Shown here: positions 38,359 through 46,773 of the stretch, one piece after another
Position numbering within the stretch: the stretch's first letter is position 1
Layout: each line of letters starts with the position of its first letter
Source of the DNA: Blattabacterium cuenoti
GTDB lineage: Bacteria > Bacteroidota > Bacteroidia > Flavobacteriales > Blattabacteriaceae
Reading direction: 5' to 3'
DNA length: 64,000 bases
Assembly: GCF_014252355.1 (NCBI RefSeq)
Contig: NZ_CP059217.1
Span: forward strand, 413,273-477,272
Notes under the pieces: model-generated
The model's database searches: none
The model's input: the letters and a program-made list of their open reading frames with translations, nothing else
Told to the model about the DNA's origin: nothing
Translations under genes and position numbers: made by a program

Positions 38359-39807
38359 ATGAAAAATTCATATGATATTGTAATTATTGGCTCAGGTCCA
38401 GGTGGCTATGTATCTGCTATTAGAGCTAGTCAACTAGGATTTAGTATTGCTATTATAGAAAAAAATCAAAATTTAGGTGGGACTTGTTTAAATGTAGGAT
38501 GTATTCCATCTAAATATTTATTACATTCTTCAAAATCTTTTTTTTTATCTAAAACAGAATATCACTCATATGGAATTATTTATGATAAGTTATATGTAGA
38601 TTTCAAGAAAATGATGAAAAAAAAAGATCATATTATTAATAATCTTAATATAGGATTACAATTTTTAATGAAAAAAAATAAAATAGATATATATCATGGA
38701 TTAGCTACTTTTAAAAATAAGAATTTAATATCTGTTACAATACAAAAAAATAATACTTCTATTAAGAAAGAAATTGAATTTAAATATTGCATAATAGCTA
38801 CTGGATCTGAATCACAAAATTATCCTAATTTATCAACCAATAATAATAAAAGAATTTTATTTTCTAAAGATGCACTATCTATAAATACAATTCCAAATAG
38901 ATTAATCGTTATTGGAGGAGGTGTTATTGGAATAGAATTAAGTTCAATTTATCAAAGATTAGGTAGTAAAGTGATTATTCTTGAGACAATGGATAAATTA
39001 ATTTCAAATATGGATCATTCTTTAAGTGATTCAATCAAAAAAATATTAGAAAAAAAATCTATTCAAGTAGAAACTTCTTTATTGATTGATAATATTGAAA
39101 TATTGAAAGATAATACAGGAATATGCATATCTGTAATCAAAAAACATAATGGTGTAAAAAAAATGCATCATTATATAGGAGATTATTGTCTTTTATCTAT
39201 AGGCAGAATTCCACATACCCAATATCTTAATTTGGATCAATTAGGAATTAAACAAGATGATAAAGGTTTTATTTTAGTTAATCAACATTTACAATGCACC
39301 ACAGTTAATAATATTTATGCTATAGGTGACGTTATTGGAGGAAAAATGTTAGCACATAAAGCAGAAGAAGAAGGATTATATGTAATAGAATATTTAGCTG
39401 GCCAAAATCCAAATAAATTAAATTATAATCTAGTACCTACTGTTATATATACTTATCCTGAAGTATCTAGCGTTGGAAAAACTGAAGAAGAAGTTAAAAA
39501 GGAAAAAATAGAATATAACATGGGAATTTTTCCAATGAAAAATTTAGGAATATCAAAAATAATTGATAATGATAGTTTTAATCATTGTTTTGTAAAAATA
39601 ATTTCTAAAAAATCTACAGATGAAATATTAGGAATTCATATGATAGGACCTAATGTTTCAGAAATGATTATGGAAGCTGCTATTGCAATGGAATTCAGAG
39701 CTTCTTCAGAAGATTTATATAGAATTTGTTATCCACATCCTACTTTTAGTGAGTCTATTAAAGAAGCTGCATTAATGACTTTTGCAAAAAAATCGATACA
39801 TATCTAA
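38359..39807 (+). CDS. lpdA: Dihydrolipoyl dehydrogenase
   Basis: E3 flavoprotein of 2-oxoacid dehydrogenase complexes and possibly the glycine cleavage system. It has 482 residues. The FAD fold is DIVIIGSGPGGYVSAIRASQ, the redox-active disulfide is GGTCLNVGC (Cys43 and Cys48), the NAD fold is LIVIGGGVIGIELSSIYQRLG, and the C-terminal His-Glu pair region is HPHPTFSE (seen as YPHPTFSESIKEA). It follows the deoxyhypusine synthase-like gene by 52 bases on the same strand. E1 and E2 genes are not in the window. Confidence 0.96.
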   Translation: MKNSYDIVIIGSGPGGYVSAIRASQLGFSIAIIEKNQNLGGTCLNVGCIPSKYLLHSSKSFFLSKTEYHSYGIIYDKLYVDFKKMMKKKDHIINNLNIGLQFLMKKNKIDIYHGLATFKNKNLISVTIQKNNTSIKKEIEFKYCIIATGSESQNYPNLSTNNNKRILFSKDALSINTIPNRLIVIGGGVIGIELSSIYQRLGSKVIILETMDKLISNMDHSLSDSIKKILEKKSIQVETSLLIDNIEILKDNTGICISVIKKHNGVKKMHHYIGDYCLLSIGRIPHTQYLNLDQLGIKQDDKGFILVNQHLQCTTVNNIYAIGDVIGGKMLAHKAEEEGLYVIEYLAGQNPNKLNYNLVPTVIYTYPEVSSVGKTEEEVKKEKIEYNMGIFPMKNLGISKIIDNDSFNHCFVKIISKKSTDEILGIHMIGPNVSEMIMEAAIAMEFRASSEDLYRICYPHPTFSESIKEAALMTFAKKSIHI

Positions 39808-39837
39808 TTTGATAATCCAATTACACCATATTTCTTT

Positions 39838-40164
39838 TTAGTTATGATGTAAAAAATTTTTTTTCTTTATAAGATTTTCTTTTGTTTCCACATTTTGTTC
39901 ATTTAAAATACAACAATTTACTGGACATACTGTTGCACATTGTGGAACATCATAAAAACCTATACATTCTGTACATTTATCAGGAACTATAAAATAATGA
40001 TCCTGTTCTTTTGGATTTTGATAGATAGAATTTTTATTATCCTTTAATAAAGAAGTTCCTTCTGACATCCTCCATTTTGTACCACCTTCATAAATTGCAT
40101 GATTAGGGCATTCTGGCTCACATGCGCCGCAATTAATACATTCTTTGGTAATTATTAGAGACAT
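39838..40164 (-). CDS. Two-cluster 4Fe-4S ferredoxin
   Basis: Small electron carrier with 108 residues. The first cluster is [12 protein letters not shown] (Cys9, 12, 15 and 19); the second has the alternative spacing [18 protein letters not shown]. The insertion between Cys residues in the second cluster is typical of the long bacterial 2[4Fe-4S] ferredoxins related to the Allochromatium type. The C-terminal 20 residues are Lys/Asn-rich. It converges with lpdA, a 30-base gap. Its partner is unknown; possible donors are pyruvate:ferredoxin oxidoreductase-type enzymes or Fe-S assembly. Confidence 0.92.
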   Translation of the reverse strand: MSLIITKECINCGACEPECPNHAIYEGGTKWRMSEGTSLLKDNKNSIYQNPKEQDHYFIVPDKCTECIGFYDVPQCATVCPVNCCILNEQNVETKENLIKKKNFLHHN

Positions 40165-40211
40165 TTAATTGATTTATTTCTTTTTTCTTTTATTTTTTTT
40201 ATTATCGTATT

Positions 40212-41003
40212 TTATTTCATCCATATTTTCCATGATTCTTCTGCTTGAATATGTAACATTTTTAATCCATTTCTAATAATAGCATTATATTGTTTACCTT
40301 TTTTTAAAAATACGGTTTCAATTGGATTATAAACTAAATCATATAAATAATGTTTATCAGTTAAATATTTATACGGAAATTTTGGAAAACATTGAATTAA
40401 TGGATATGTTCCTACAGGAGTACAATTTATAATAATTTTATACATATTTAAAAGTTTTTGATTTACATCTTCATATGATAAATAATTATTATTTTTTTTA
40501 TTTCTAGAAATCCATTTATGTGGAATATTTAACTTTTCTAATACAAATGCAACAGATAATGATGCCCCACCAGTTCCTAATATTAATGCTTTTATAATAT
40601 TATTTGTTGTGATTCTGCTGTAGCATAACTGTTTATGTTTGTTGAGATCTTCCATAAAAGAACGTTCAAATCCTATTATATCCGTATTATATCCAACAAG
40701 ATATTTTTTATTTTTAATAATTTTGATTTTTACAACATTAACAGAACCTATTTTAGCTGATTCTTCACTAAGATCATCTAAAAATGGAATAATTGTTTTT
40801 TTATATGGAATAGTTACATTAAATCCTTTTAAATTTGGAATTTTTAAAATACATGAAATTTTATTAATATTAGAGATATCAAAAATCTCATAATTAGCAT
40901 AATTAATAGATTCTATATGAAATTTTTTTATAAAAAAATCTTTGGAAAAGGAATAAGATATATCTTTTCCTACCAATCCAAATAAATATGTTGTTTTCAA
41001 CAA
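40212..41003 (-). CDS. aroE: Shikimate dehydrogenase
   Basis: NADPH-dependent reduction of 3-dehydroshikimate to shikimate. It has 263 residues: N-terminal FGLVGKDISYSFSKDFF (substrate Ser pair region), FNVTIPYKKTIIPFLDDLS with the catalytic Lys, a GTDIIGF-like NTDIIGFERS, and a nucleotide fold LILGTGGASLSVAFVL. The C-terminus ends in the usual Gln-containing helix (NGLKMLHIQAEESWKIW). The start is TTG; the second codon is also TTG. It is 7 bases after rpsU. Together with aroC it supports a working shikimate pathway. Confidence 0.94.
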   Translation of the reverse strand: MLKTTYLFGLVGKDISYSFSKDFFIKKFHIESINYANYEIFDISNINKISCILKIPNLKGFNVTIPYKKTIIPFLDDLSEESAKIGSVNVVKIKIIKNKKYLVGYNTDIIGFERSFMEDLNKHKQLCYSRITTNNIIKALILGTGGASLSVAFVLEKLNIPHKWISRNKKNNNYLSYEDVNQKLLNMYKIIINCTPVGTYPLIQCFPKFPYKYLTDKHYLYDLVYNPIETVFLKKGKQYNAIIRNGLKMLHIQAEESWKIWMK

Positions 41004-41010
41004 AATTGTT

Positions 41011-41208
41011 TTATTCTTCTTTTAATTGTTTTATTTTTTCTCTGTATATAGCTCTTAAAATTTCATTTCTACGATATTCAGAAGGCTTTATAAATTGTTG
41101 TTTTTCTTTTAATTCCTTTAACACTTTTGTTTTATCAAATTTTTTTTTGCTTTTTTTTAAAGCTTTTTCAATAGATTCTCCTTCTCTTACAGTTGTAATT
41201 AATATCAT
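41011..41208 (-). CDS. rpsU: 30S ribosomal protein S21
   Basis: Small basic protein of the 30S platform near the anti-Shine-Dalgarno region. Its 65 residues begin MILITTVREGESIEKALKKS and contain the family stretch KKFDKTKVLKELKEKQQFIKPSEYRR. Length is normal. It lies 27 bases downstream of tRNA-Val(GAC) and 7 bases upstream of aroE, all on the minus strand. Confidence 0.95.
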   Translation of the reverse strand: MILITTVREGESIEKALKKSKKKFDKTKVLKELKEKQQFIKPSEYRRNEILRAIYREKIKQLKEE

Positions 41209-41235
41209 AAATATTATAATAATGACGAAATATAG

Positions 41236-41310
41236 TGGACACTATCGGATTTGAACCGACGACCTCTACTCTGTCAAAATAGTGCTCTTACCCTACTGAG
41301 CTAAATGTCC
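41236..41310 (-). tRNA. tRNA-Val (anticodon GAC)
   Basis: Acceptor stem GGACATT/AGTGTCC (with a G-U), D arm TAGCTCAGTAGGGTAAGAGC, anticodon stem CTATT/AGTAG with loop TTGACAG, and T arm GTCGGTTCAAATCCGAT. Discriminator A. The anticodon by loop position is GAC (Val GUC/GUU); GTC (Asp) is not possible because it is not in the centre of the 7-base loop. I give Val with good but not complete confidence. Confidence 0.85.
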
Positions 41311-41370
41311 ATAATATTACTAATTTTAACAAAATTAAATATTTTTTCATGATTCACAAAACATAAAAAT

Positions 41371-43485
41371 ATGTCTTTTCATGTATTTGAAAAATCTATA
41401 GTAAACTTAGGTATAAGTTCACATAAATATCAATTATTTAATATTGAATTAAATATACGTACATATGAAGACTTAATTTTTTTCTATCCAAAAAAATATA
41501 TTTATTCTCCTTTATTAAGGAATATATCAAAATTAAAATCTTATATAAATATTAATTCTATTCAAATACAAATCATAGGTATGGTAACAAAATTTGAAGA
41601 GATACAATATAATAAATTTAAAAAAAAAATATTAATAGCAAATTTAGAAGATAAAACAGGATTCATTGAATTAGTATGGTTTAAACAAATAAATTTTTTT
41701 AAAAAAAATATTAAAAAATATGCATTAATGTTAGTATCTGGTAAAATCAGTTGTTTTAGAGAAAAAATTCAAATTATTCATCCTGAAATTCAATATATTA
41801 ATGATCATAATTATATATATAACCCTATATATCCTATTTATTATATTCCAAACAAATTGAAAAACTATGGCATCAATAATTCTTTTCTACGAAAAATATT
41901 AAGAAAATTGATAAAAGAATTAAAAAATGATTTAGATATAATAGATAAATTTTTAATTCATCAAAATAAGAACTTGATGAAAAGAACAGATGCTTTAATA
42001 CAAATACATTTTCCACAATCATTAAAAATATTATCGCAAGCAAGATATAGAATGAAATTTGAAGAATTGTTTTTTTTAAAATTATCTCTTTTATCAAAAA
42101 ACAAAACAAAAAATATTTCAGATAGTTATTCTTTTTCAAAATTAGGAAGTCATTTCGAAAAATTTTACAATTATTTTTTACCTTTTTCTTTAACAGAAGA
42201 ACAAAAACGAGTGTTTAGAGAAATAAGACATGATCTTAAACAACCTAAACAAATGAATAGATTATTACAGGGAGATGTTGGATGTGGTAAGACTATAATT
42301 GCTATATTAGCTATGTTATTAGCATTAGATAATGGATTTCAATCTTGTTTAATGGTCCCAACTGAAGTATTAGCTATACAACATTATTCATATATTAAAA
42401 AAATGTTTATTGGAATTGGTATTAACATTGGATTATTAACCAGTTCTACACCTAAAAAAACTAAATATACTATATATAACGATATATTAACAGGAAAAAT
42501 TTCAATTTTAATAGGAACTCATTCATTAATTCAAGAATCTATTAAATTTCACAATCTTGGATTAGCAATAATAGATGAACAACAAAGATTTGGAGTAGAA
42601 CAAAGATCTAAAATATGGAGTAAAAATACAAAACCACCTCATATACTCATTATGACAGCTACTCCAATTCCACGAACTTTAGCAATGACAATGTATCATG
42701 ACTTAAAAATCTCCATTATTAAAGACATACCGTTAAATAGAAAACCTATTATTACTATACATTTATTTAATAATAAAGATAGAAATAAAGTAATTAACAT
42801 AATAAAACAACAAATTTTAATAGGAAGACAAGTATATATAGTTTATCCTATTATCAAACACACATCATCAAATAATCAATATAAAAGTTTAATGGTAGGG
42901 TATAAACTATTAAAAGATAAAATATTTCATAATATTAAAAATAAAATTGGAATTTTATATGGACAAATGAGTTATCATGAAAAAAATTTACAAATCAATC
43001 GATTTTTACGTGGAGAAACTAAAATTATGGTTTCCACTACAGTAATAGAAGTAGGAGTTGATGTTCCTAATGCATCAGTTATGTTAATTGAAAATGCAGA
43101 TTGTTTTGGATTATCACAATTACATCAATTAAGAGGTAGAGTTGGTCGTGGCCCACATCAAAGTTATTGTATTATGATGACGGATAAAACAATTAATTTA
43201 GAAAGTTATTATAGAATTAGAATAATGTGTAAAACTCATGATGGATTAGAAATTGCTAAAGAAGATTTAAATTTGCGAGGAAGTGGAGATTTAACAGGAA
43301 CTAAACAAAGTGGTAAAACTTCTTTAAAAATTGCAAATCTTATCAAAGATCAGGAATTAATGAACAAAATAATTCCAATTGTAAAAGATTTTGTGGATAA
43401 ATATCCAAATTTTTTATCATATTATTATGTGATAAAAAATTACTTTTATAAAAATTATCAATCTTTTTGGAAACATATAGGATAA
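41371..43485 (+). CDS. recG: ATP-dependent DNA helicase RecG
   Basis: Fork-reversal and recombination helicase. It has 704 residues. The N-terminal wedge/OB region (about 1-240) is strongly diverged. The helicase core shows Walker A GDVGCGKT (301-308), VPTEVLA (motif Ia), motif II DEQQRFGVEQR (402-412), motif III TATPIPRT, and motif VI LHQLRGRVGRG, with the C-terminal NLRGSGDLTGTKQSG. Motif II usually reads DEQHRFG; here His is replaced by Gln405. The rest is intact, so the gene is likely functional. ATG start. Confidence 0.95.
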   Translation: MSFHVFEKSIVNLGISSHKYQLFNIELNIRTYEDLIFFYPKKYIYSPLLRNISKLKSYININSIQIQIIGMVTKFEEIQYNKFKKKILIANLEDKTGFIELVWFKQINFFKKNIKKYALMLVSGKISCFREKIQIIHPEIQYINDHNYIYNPIYPIYYIPNKLKNYGINNSFLRKILRKLIKELKNDLDIIDKFLIHQNKNLMKRTDALIQIHFPQSLKILSQARYRMKFEELFFLKLSLLSKNKTKNISDSYSFSKLGSHFEKFYNYFLPFSLTEEQKRVFREIRHDLKQPKQMNRLLQGDVGCGKTIIAILAMLLALDNGFQSCLMVPTEVLAIQHYSYIKKMFIGIGINIGLLTSSTPKKTKYTIYNDILTGKISILIGTHSLIQESIKFHNLGLAIIDEQQRFGVEQRSKIWSKNTKPPHILIMTATPIPRTLAMTMYHDLKISIIKDIPLNRKPIITIHLFNNKDRNKVINIIKQQILIGRQVYIVYPIIKHTSSNNQYKSLMVGYKLLKDKIFHNIKNKIGILYGQMSYHEKNLQINRFLRGETKIMVSTTVIEVGVDVPNASVMLIENADCFGLSQLHQLRGRVGRGPHQSYCIMMTDKTINLESYYRIRIMCKTHDGLEIAKEDLNLRGSGDLTGTKQSGKTSLKIANLIKDQELMNKIIPIVKDFVDKYPNFLSYYYVIKNYFYKNYQSFWKHIG

Positions 43486-43810
43486 ATTCACTTAATTAAG
43501 TTATTCATGACATTAATTGATTATTAATTATTAAATTCATACGATATACCCTTTTTTTTCATAAAAATTTAAAAAAACATTGTATAATAATGTTTTATAT
43601 ACATTATCTTTATCTACTAATGTAGATTATATTTTGGTATAATTAGTTTAAAAAAATTTATCAACTGATTATCAATAATAATCAAACTAATAAATTATAT
43701 TAACGTATACAGATGATAAATTTTTATTATGAAATCAAAAATTTACAAAATAATTATACTTACATATAATTAACAATTTTAATATTATATATAAAATCAA
43801 CTCACTCAAT
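43486..43810. other. AT-rich spacer between recG and the DUF4290 gene
   Basis: A 325-base gap with no open frame of interest and no tRNA. It holds a perfect inverted repeat AAAACATT/AATGTTTT with a 7-base loop (43574-43596), which could be a weak recG terminator, and a second small one TGATTAT/ATAATCA (43666-43684). The promoter of the DUF4290-murA genes must lie in its right half. Otherwise I see nothing. Confidence 0.6.
43574..43596 (+). terminator. Possible recG terminator stem-loop
   Basis: An 8-bp perfect stem AAAACATT/AATGTTTT around loop GTATAAT, about 90 bases after recG. The stem is weak (one C-G pair) and the following bases are ATATAC, so only the T-run inside the stem could act as the U-tract. 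A chance inverted repeat is possible in DNA this rich in A and T. Confidence 0.25.
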
Positions 43811-44449
43811 ATGGAATACAATACTAGTCGTTTTCAATTGATTATTCCAGAATATGGACGAAATATTCATAAAATGATCGCTTACGCAATTAAAATTAAA
43901 GATAGAAAAAAAAGAAATCGTTGTGCATGGAGTATTATTAGATTAATGATTGTATCAAATACTCATCATTATGGTGGTGGTAATAATGGTAATAATGGTG
44001 GTAAAATAATTCCATTCTATCAACATAAATTATGGAATCAGTTATTAATTATGTCTAATTATAAATTAGATATTGATAGTCCTTTTCCTAAACCAAATTC
44101 AGACAAACAAATTAAAATATTTTGTAAAAAAGTAATATATCCAGAATATTTAACTAGCTTTAGATACTATGGAAAAATTATAAGATATATGATACCTATA
44201 GCAATTAAATGTAAAAATCAATATAAACAAGAAGGATTATTTTATGCTATAGCAAATACTATGAAAAAAAATTATTTAAGATGGAATAGAACTTTAGTAG
44301 AAGATCATGTTATTTTTAAAGATTTAAAACAACTTTCAAAAGGAAAAATATGTTTAATGAATAATACATATCCATTATTACAATGTTCTTATTTATTAAA
44401 TCAAAGAAAAAATAAAAACTTTTTAAAAATAAAAAAAAGAATAACATAA
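43811..44449 (+). CDS. DUF4290 domain protein
   Basis: A Bacteroidetes-specific protein of unknown function, recognised from the N-terminus (MEYNTSRFQLIIPEYGRNI, then HKMI) and the segment HKLWNQLLIMSNYKLDID. It has 212 residues and no membrane segment. Residues 55-64 are GGGNNGNNGG, encoded by GGT and AAT triplets, where family members usually have a short Pro/Phe-containing loop. The C-terminal 25 residues are Lys/Asn-rich. It ends one base before the murA ATG. This neighbourhood with murA is common in the phylum and suggests a role near cell-wall synthesis, but that is only context. Confidence 0.85.
   Translation: MEYNTSRFQLIIPEYGRNIHKMIAYAIKIKDRKKRNRCAWSIIRLMIVSNTHHYGGGNNGNNGGKIIPFYQHKLWNQLLIMSNYKLDIDSPFPKPNSDKQIKIFCKKVIYPEYLTSFRYYGKIIRYMIPIAIKCKNQYKQEGLFYAIANTMKKNYLRWNRTLVEDHVIFKDLKQLSKGKICLMNNTYPLLQCSYLLNQRKNKNFLKIKKRIT
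43973..44002 (+). repeat. GGT/AAT triplet repeat inside the DUF4290 gene
   Basis: Ten in-frame triplets that are all GGT or AAT, in an order that looks like duplicated units GGTAATAAT. They encode the Gly/Asn stretch at residues 55-64. In-frame slippage would change only loop length. Confidence 0.85.
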
Positions 44450-44450
44450 T

Positions 44451-45779
44451 ATGGCCATTTTTAAAATTCAGGGAGGATTTTCTTTAAAAGGAAAAATACA
44501 ACCACAAGGAGCCAAAAATGAAGCCTTACAAATATTATGTGCAACTCTTTTAACTTCAGAAAAATTAAGAATTAAAAATATACCAGAAATAGAAGATGTA
44601 AAATGTTTAATGAAAATATTAAAAAAACTAGGAGTAACTATTGAATATAATGGAATTGGAGATTATACATTTCAGGCAAATGAAATAGATTTAGATTATT
44701 TAAATACAAAAGATTTTATAAAACAAGGACAATTAATTAGAGGATCTATCATGATTGCTGGACCTTTATTAGCTAGATTTAGAAAAGTGTGTTTTCCTAT
44801 TCCAGGAGGAGATAAAATTGGTCGTAGACGTCTAGATACACATCTTAAAGGATTTAAATTATTAGGCAGTAATATTAATTTTTTTAAGGAACATCAATAT
44901 TTTAAATTGCATACTTCTCATTCTTTAAAAGGAAAATATGTTTTATTAGAAGAGGCCTCGATTACTGGAACCGCTAACATCATTATGGCTTCTACTTTAG
45001 CTAAAGGTAAAACAGTAATATATAATGCTGCTTGTGAACCATATATTCAACAATTATGCAAATTGTTGAATAAAATGGGTTCTAAAATAAGAGGAATAGG
45101 ATCAAATTTAATACATATTCTTGGCGTAAAAGAATTGGGTGGAGGCTGTCATACTATTTTACCAGATATGATAGAAATAGGAAGTTGGATTGGATTATCT
45201 GCTATTACAAAATCTGAAATTACTATTAAAAACGTTAGTTGGAAAAATCTTGGAATTATTCCAAATACATTTAAAAAAATGGGAATACAACTAGAAAAAA
45301 AACAAGACGATATTTATATTCCAGCTCAAAATTCTTATCATATTAAAAAACTTATCAATAATTCTATATTAACTATTTCAGATTCTCCTTGGCCGGGATT
45401 AACCCCAGATTTATTAAGTATACTCACTGTAGTTGCTACACAAGCCAAAGGAAGTGTATTAATACATCAAAAAATGTTTGAAAGTAGATTATTTTTTGTA
45501 GATAAATTAATTGAAATGGGAGCACAAATTATATTATGCGATCCTCATAGAGCAACTGTAATAGGCTTAAATCATCAATATCCTTTAAAAGGATCAGTAT
45601 TAAGTTCTCCTGATATTAGAGCTGGAATTTCTCTTCTGATAGCCGCACTTTCTGCCACAGGAACTAGTATTATAAAAAATATAGAACAGATAGATAGAGG
45701 ATATGAAAAAATAGATGAAAGATTAAGAATATTAGGTGCTCAAATATTCAGAATGGATCATGCTTTTATATATGAATAA
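44451..45779 (+). CDS. murA: UDP-N-acetylglucosamine 1-carboxyvinyltransferase
   Basis: First committed step of peptidoglycan synthesis. It has 442 residues. Lys22 in GAKNEAL is the conserved substrate-binding lysine. The catalytic loop reads PGGDKIGRRRLDTH, with Asp121 at the place of the E. coli Cys115. Asp at this site is known from Mycobacterium and Chlamydia and makes the enzyme insensitive to fosfomycin, so activity is expected. C-terminal features such as PDIRAGISLLIAALSA are present. The start is ATG one base after the DUF4290 gene. Confidence 0.96.
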   Translation: MAIFKIQGGFSLKGKIQPQGAKNEALQILCATLLTSEKLRIKNIPEIEDVKCLMKILKKLGVTIEYNGIGDYTFQANEIDLDYLNTKDFIKQGQLIRGSIMIAGPLLARFRKVCFPIPGGDKIGRRRLDTHLKGFKLLGSNINFFKEHQYFKLHTSHSLKGKYVLLEEASITGTANIIMASTLAKGKTVIYNAACEPYIQQLCKLLNKMGSKIRGIGSNLIHILGVKELGGGCHTILPDMIEIGSWIGLSAITKSEITIKNVSWKNLGIIPNTFKKMGIQLEKKQDDIYIPAQNSYHIKKLINNSILTISDSPWPGLTPDLLSILTVVATQAKGSVLIHQKMFESRLFFVDKLIEMGAQIILCDPHRATVIGLNHQYPLKGSVLSSPDIRAGISLLIAALSATGTSIIKNIEQIDRGYEKIDERLRILGAQIFRMDHAFIYE

Positions 45780-45880
45780 AACTCACTTTTATATAACTAA
45801 TTCATACATATATGATGGGTCCTAAATTTATTCATAAAATCCATTAACTTTATTATGCATGTTAATTAGTCATAAAAATT

Positions 45881-46363
45881 ATGAAAAAATTTGAGTACAT
45901 TACTAAAACAGGATTGAAAAAATTACAGAAAGAAATTGAAAGATTAGAAAATATAGAACGTCCAAAAATATCTATACAAATAGCAGAAGCTAGAGATAAA
46001 GGAGATATTTCGGAAAATGCAGAATATGATGCGATCAAAGAAGCACAAAGTTTTTTAGAAATGAATATTGCTAAATTAAAAAAAAAATTATCTAATGCAA
46101 GAATTATAGATGAATCTAAAATTAATAAAACAAGAGTTTCTATTCTTTCTACAGTTAGAGTAAAAAATTTAACATATGGGGGAGAACAAATTTATACGTT
46201 AGTTCCAGAAGGAGAAACTGATTTAAAATTAGGAAAAATATCAATTAATACTCCTATATCTTCTGGATTATTAGGTAAACAAGTTGGACAAATTGCTCAT
46301 ATAAAATTACCTAATAATATGGTTTTGGATTATAAAATATTAAAAATAGAATTTAGTGAATGA
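45881..46363 (+). CDS. greA: Transcription elongation factor GreA
   Basis: Rescues backtracked RNA polymerase by stimulating transcript cleavage. It has 160 residues. The N-terminal coiled coil (about 5-75) carries the acidic tip in GDISENAEYDAIKEAQ, where Asp/Glu residues reach the active site, and the C-terminal FKBP-like domain ends around VLDYKILKIEF. Length is standard. Its TGA overlaps the ATG of the HIT gene (ATGA), so the two are probably translated together. Confidence 0.96.
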   Translation: MKKFEYITKTGLKKLQKEIERLENIERPKISIQIAEARDKGDISENAEYDAIKEAQSFLEMNIAKLKKKLSNARIIDESKINKTRVSILSTVRVKNLTYGGEQIYTLVPEGETDLKLGKISINTPISSGLLGKQVGQIAHIKLPNNMVLDYKILKIEFSE

Positions 46364-46773
46364 ATAACATATTTTCAAAAATTATTATGAATCAAATACC
46401 TTGTTATAAGGTAGCCGAAACTGTTAATCAGTTAGCATTTTTAGATATATATCCAATTAAAATTGGACATACTTTAGTCATACCAAAAAAAAATATAGAT
46501 AATATATTTTCTCTTAATGAAAAAGAATTTTTATCTATTATGTCATTTACAAAACAAGTTGCTATTGGAATAAAAAAAATTATTCCTTGTAATAGAATTG
46601 GAATGTTTATTATGGGGTTTGAAATACCTCATGCACATATTCATTTAATTCCAATGGATAAAGAAAGCGATGCCAATTTTTCAAAAAAAAAAATAAAATT
46701 ATCAGATAAACAATTGAACATTATATCAGAACAAATTAAAATGGCTATTAATTTATGTATTACAATGAAATAA
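46360..46773 (+). CDS. HIT family nucleotide hydrolase
   Basis: A histidine-triad protein that hydrolyses purine nucleotide-amidates or dinucleotides. It has 137 residues. The HIT motif is HAHIHLIPM, with His91, His93 and His95. The N-terminal CYKVAE and IGHTLVIPKK are typical. It is coupled to greA by a 4-base overlap, an arrangement frequent in Bacteroidetes. Its 3' end overlaps the far end of the broken coaX on the other strand by about 20 bases. Confidence 0.94.
   Translation: MNNIFSKIIMNQIPCYKVAETVNQLAFLDIYPIKIGHTLVIPKKNIDNIFSLNEKEFLSIMSFTKQVAIGIKKIIPCNRIGMFIMGFEIPHAHIHLIPMDKESDANFSKKKIKLSDKQLNIISEQIKMAINLCITMK

Noticed and set aside
41236-41310. tRNA-Asp (GTC) reading of this tRNA
   Set aside because: GTC occurs only on the opposite strand of the loop; in the folded RNA the central loop triplet is GAC, so Val fits.
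41873-42139. Minus-strand 88-aa hydrophobic frame inside recG
   Set aside because: Phe/Leu/Ile-rich antisense of Lys/Asn-rich codons, as expected in AT-rich DNA.
43486-43810. A small structured RNA (4.5S, 6S or RNase P type) in the recG-DUF4290 spacer
   Set aside because: No GC-rich conserved core or known signature is visible; only weak AT stem-loops.
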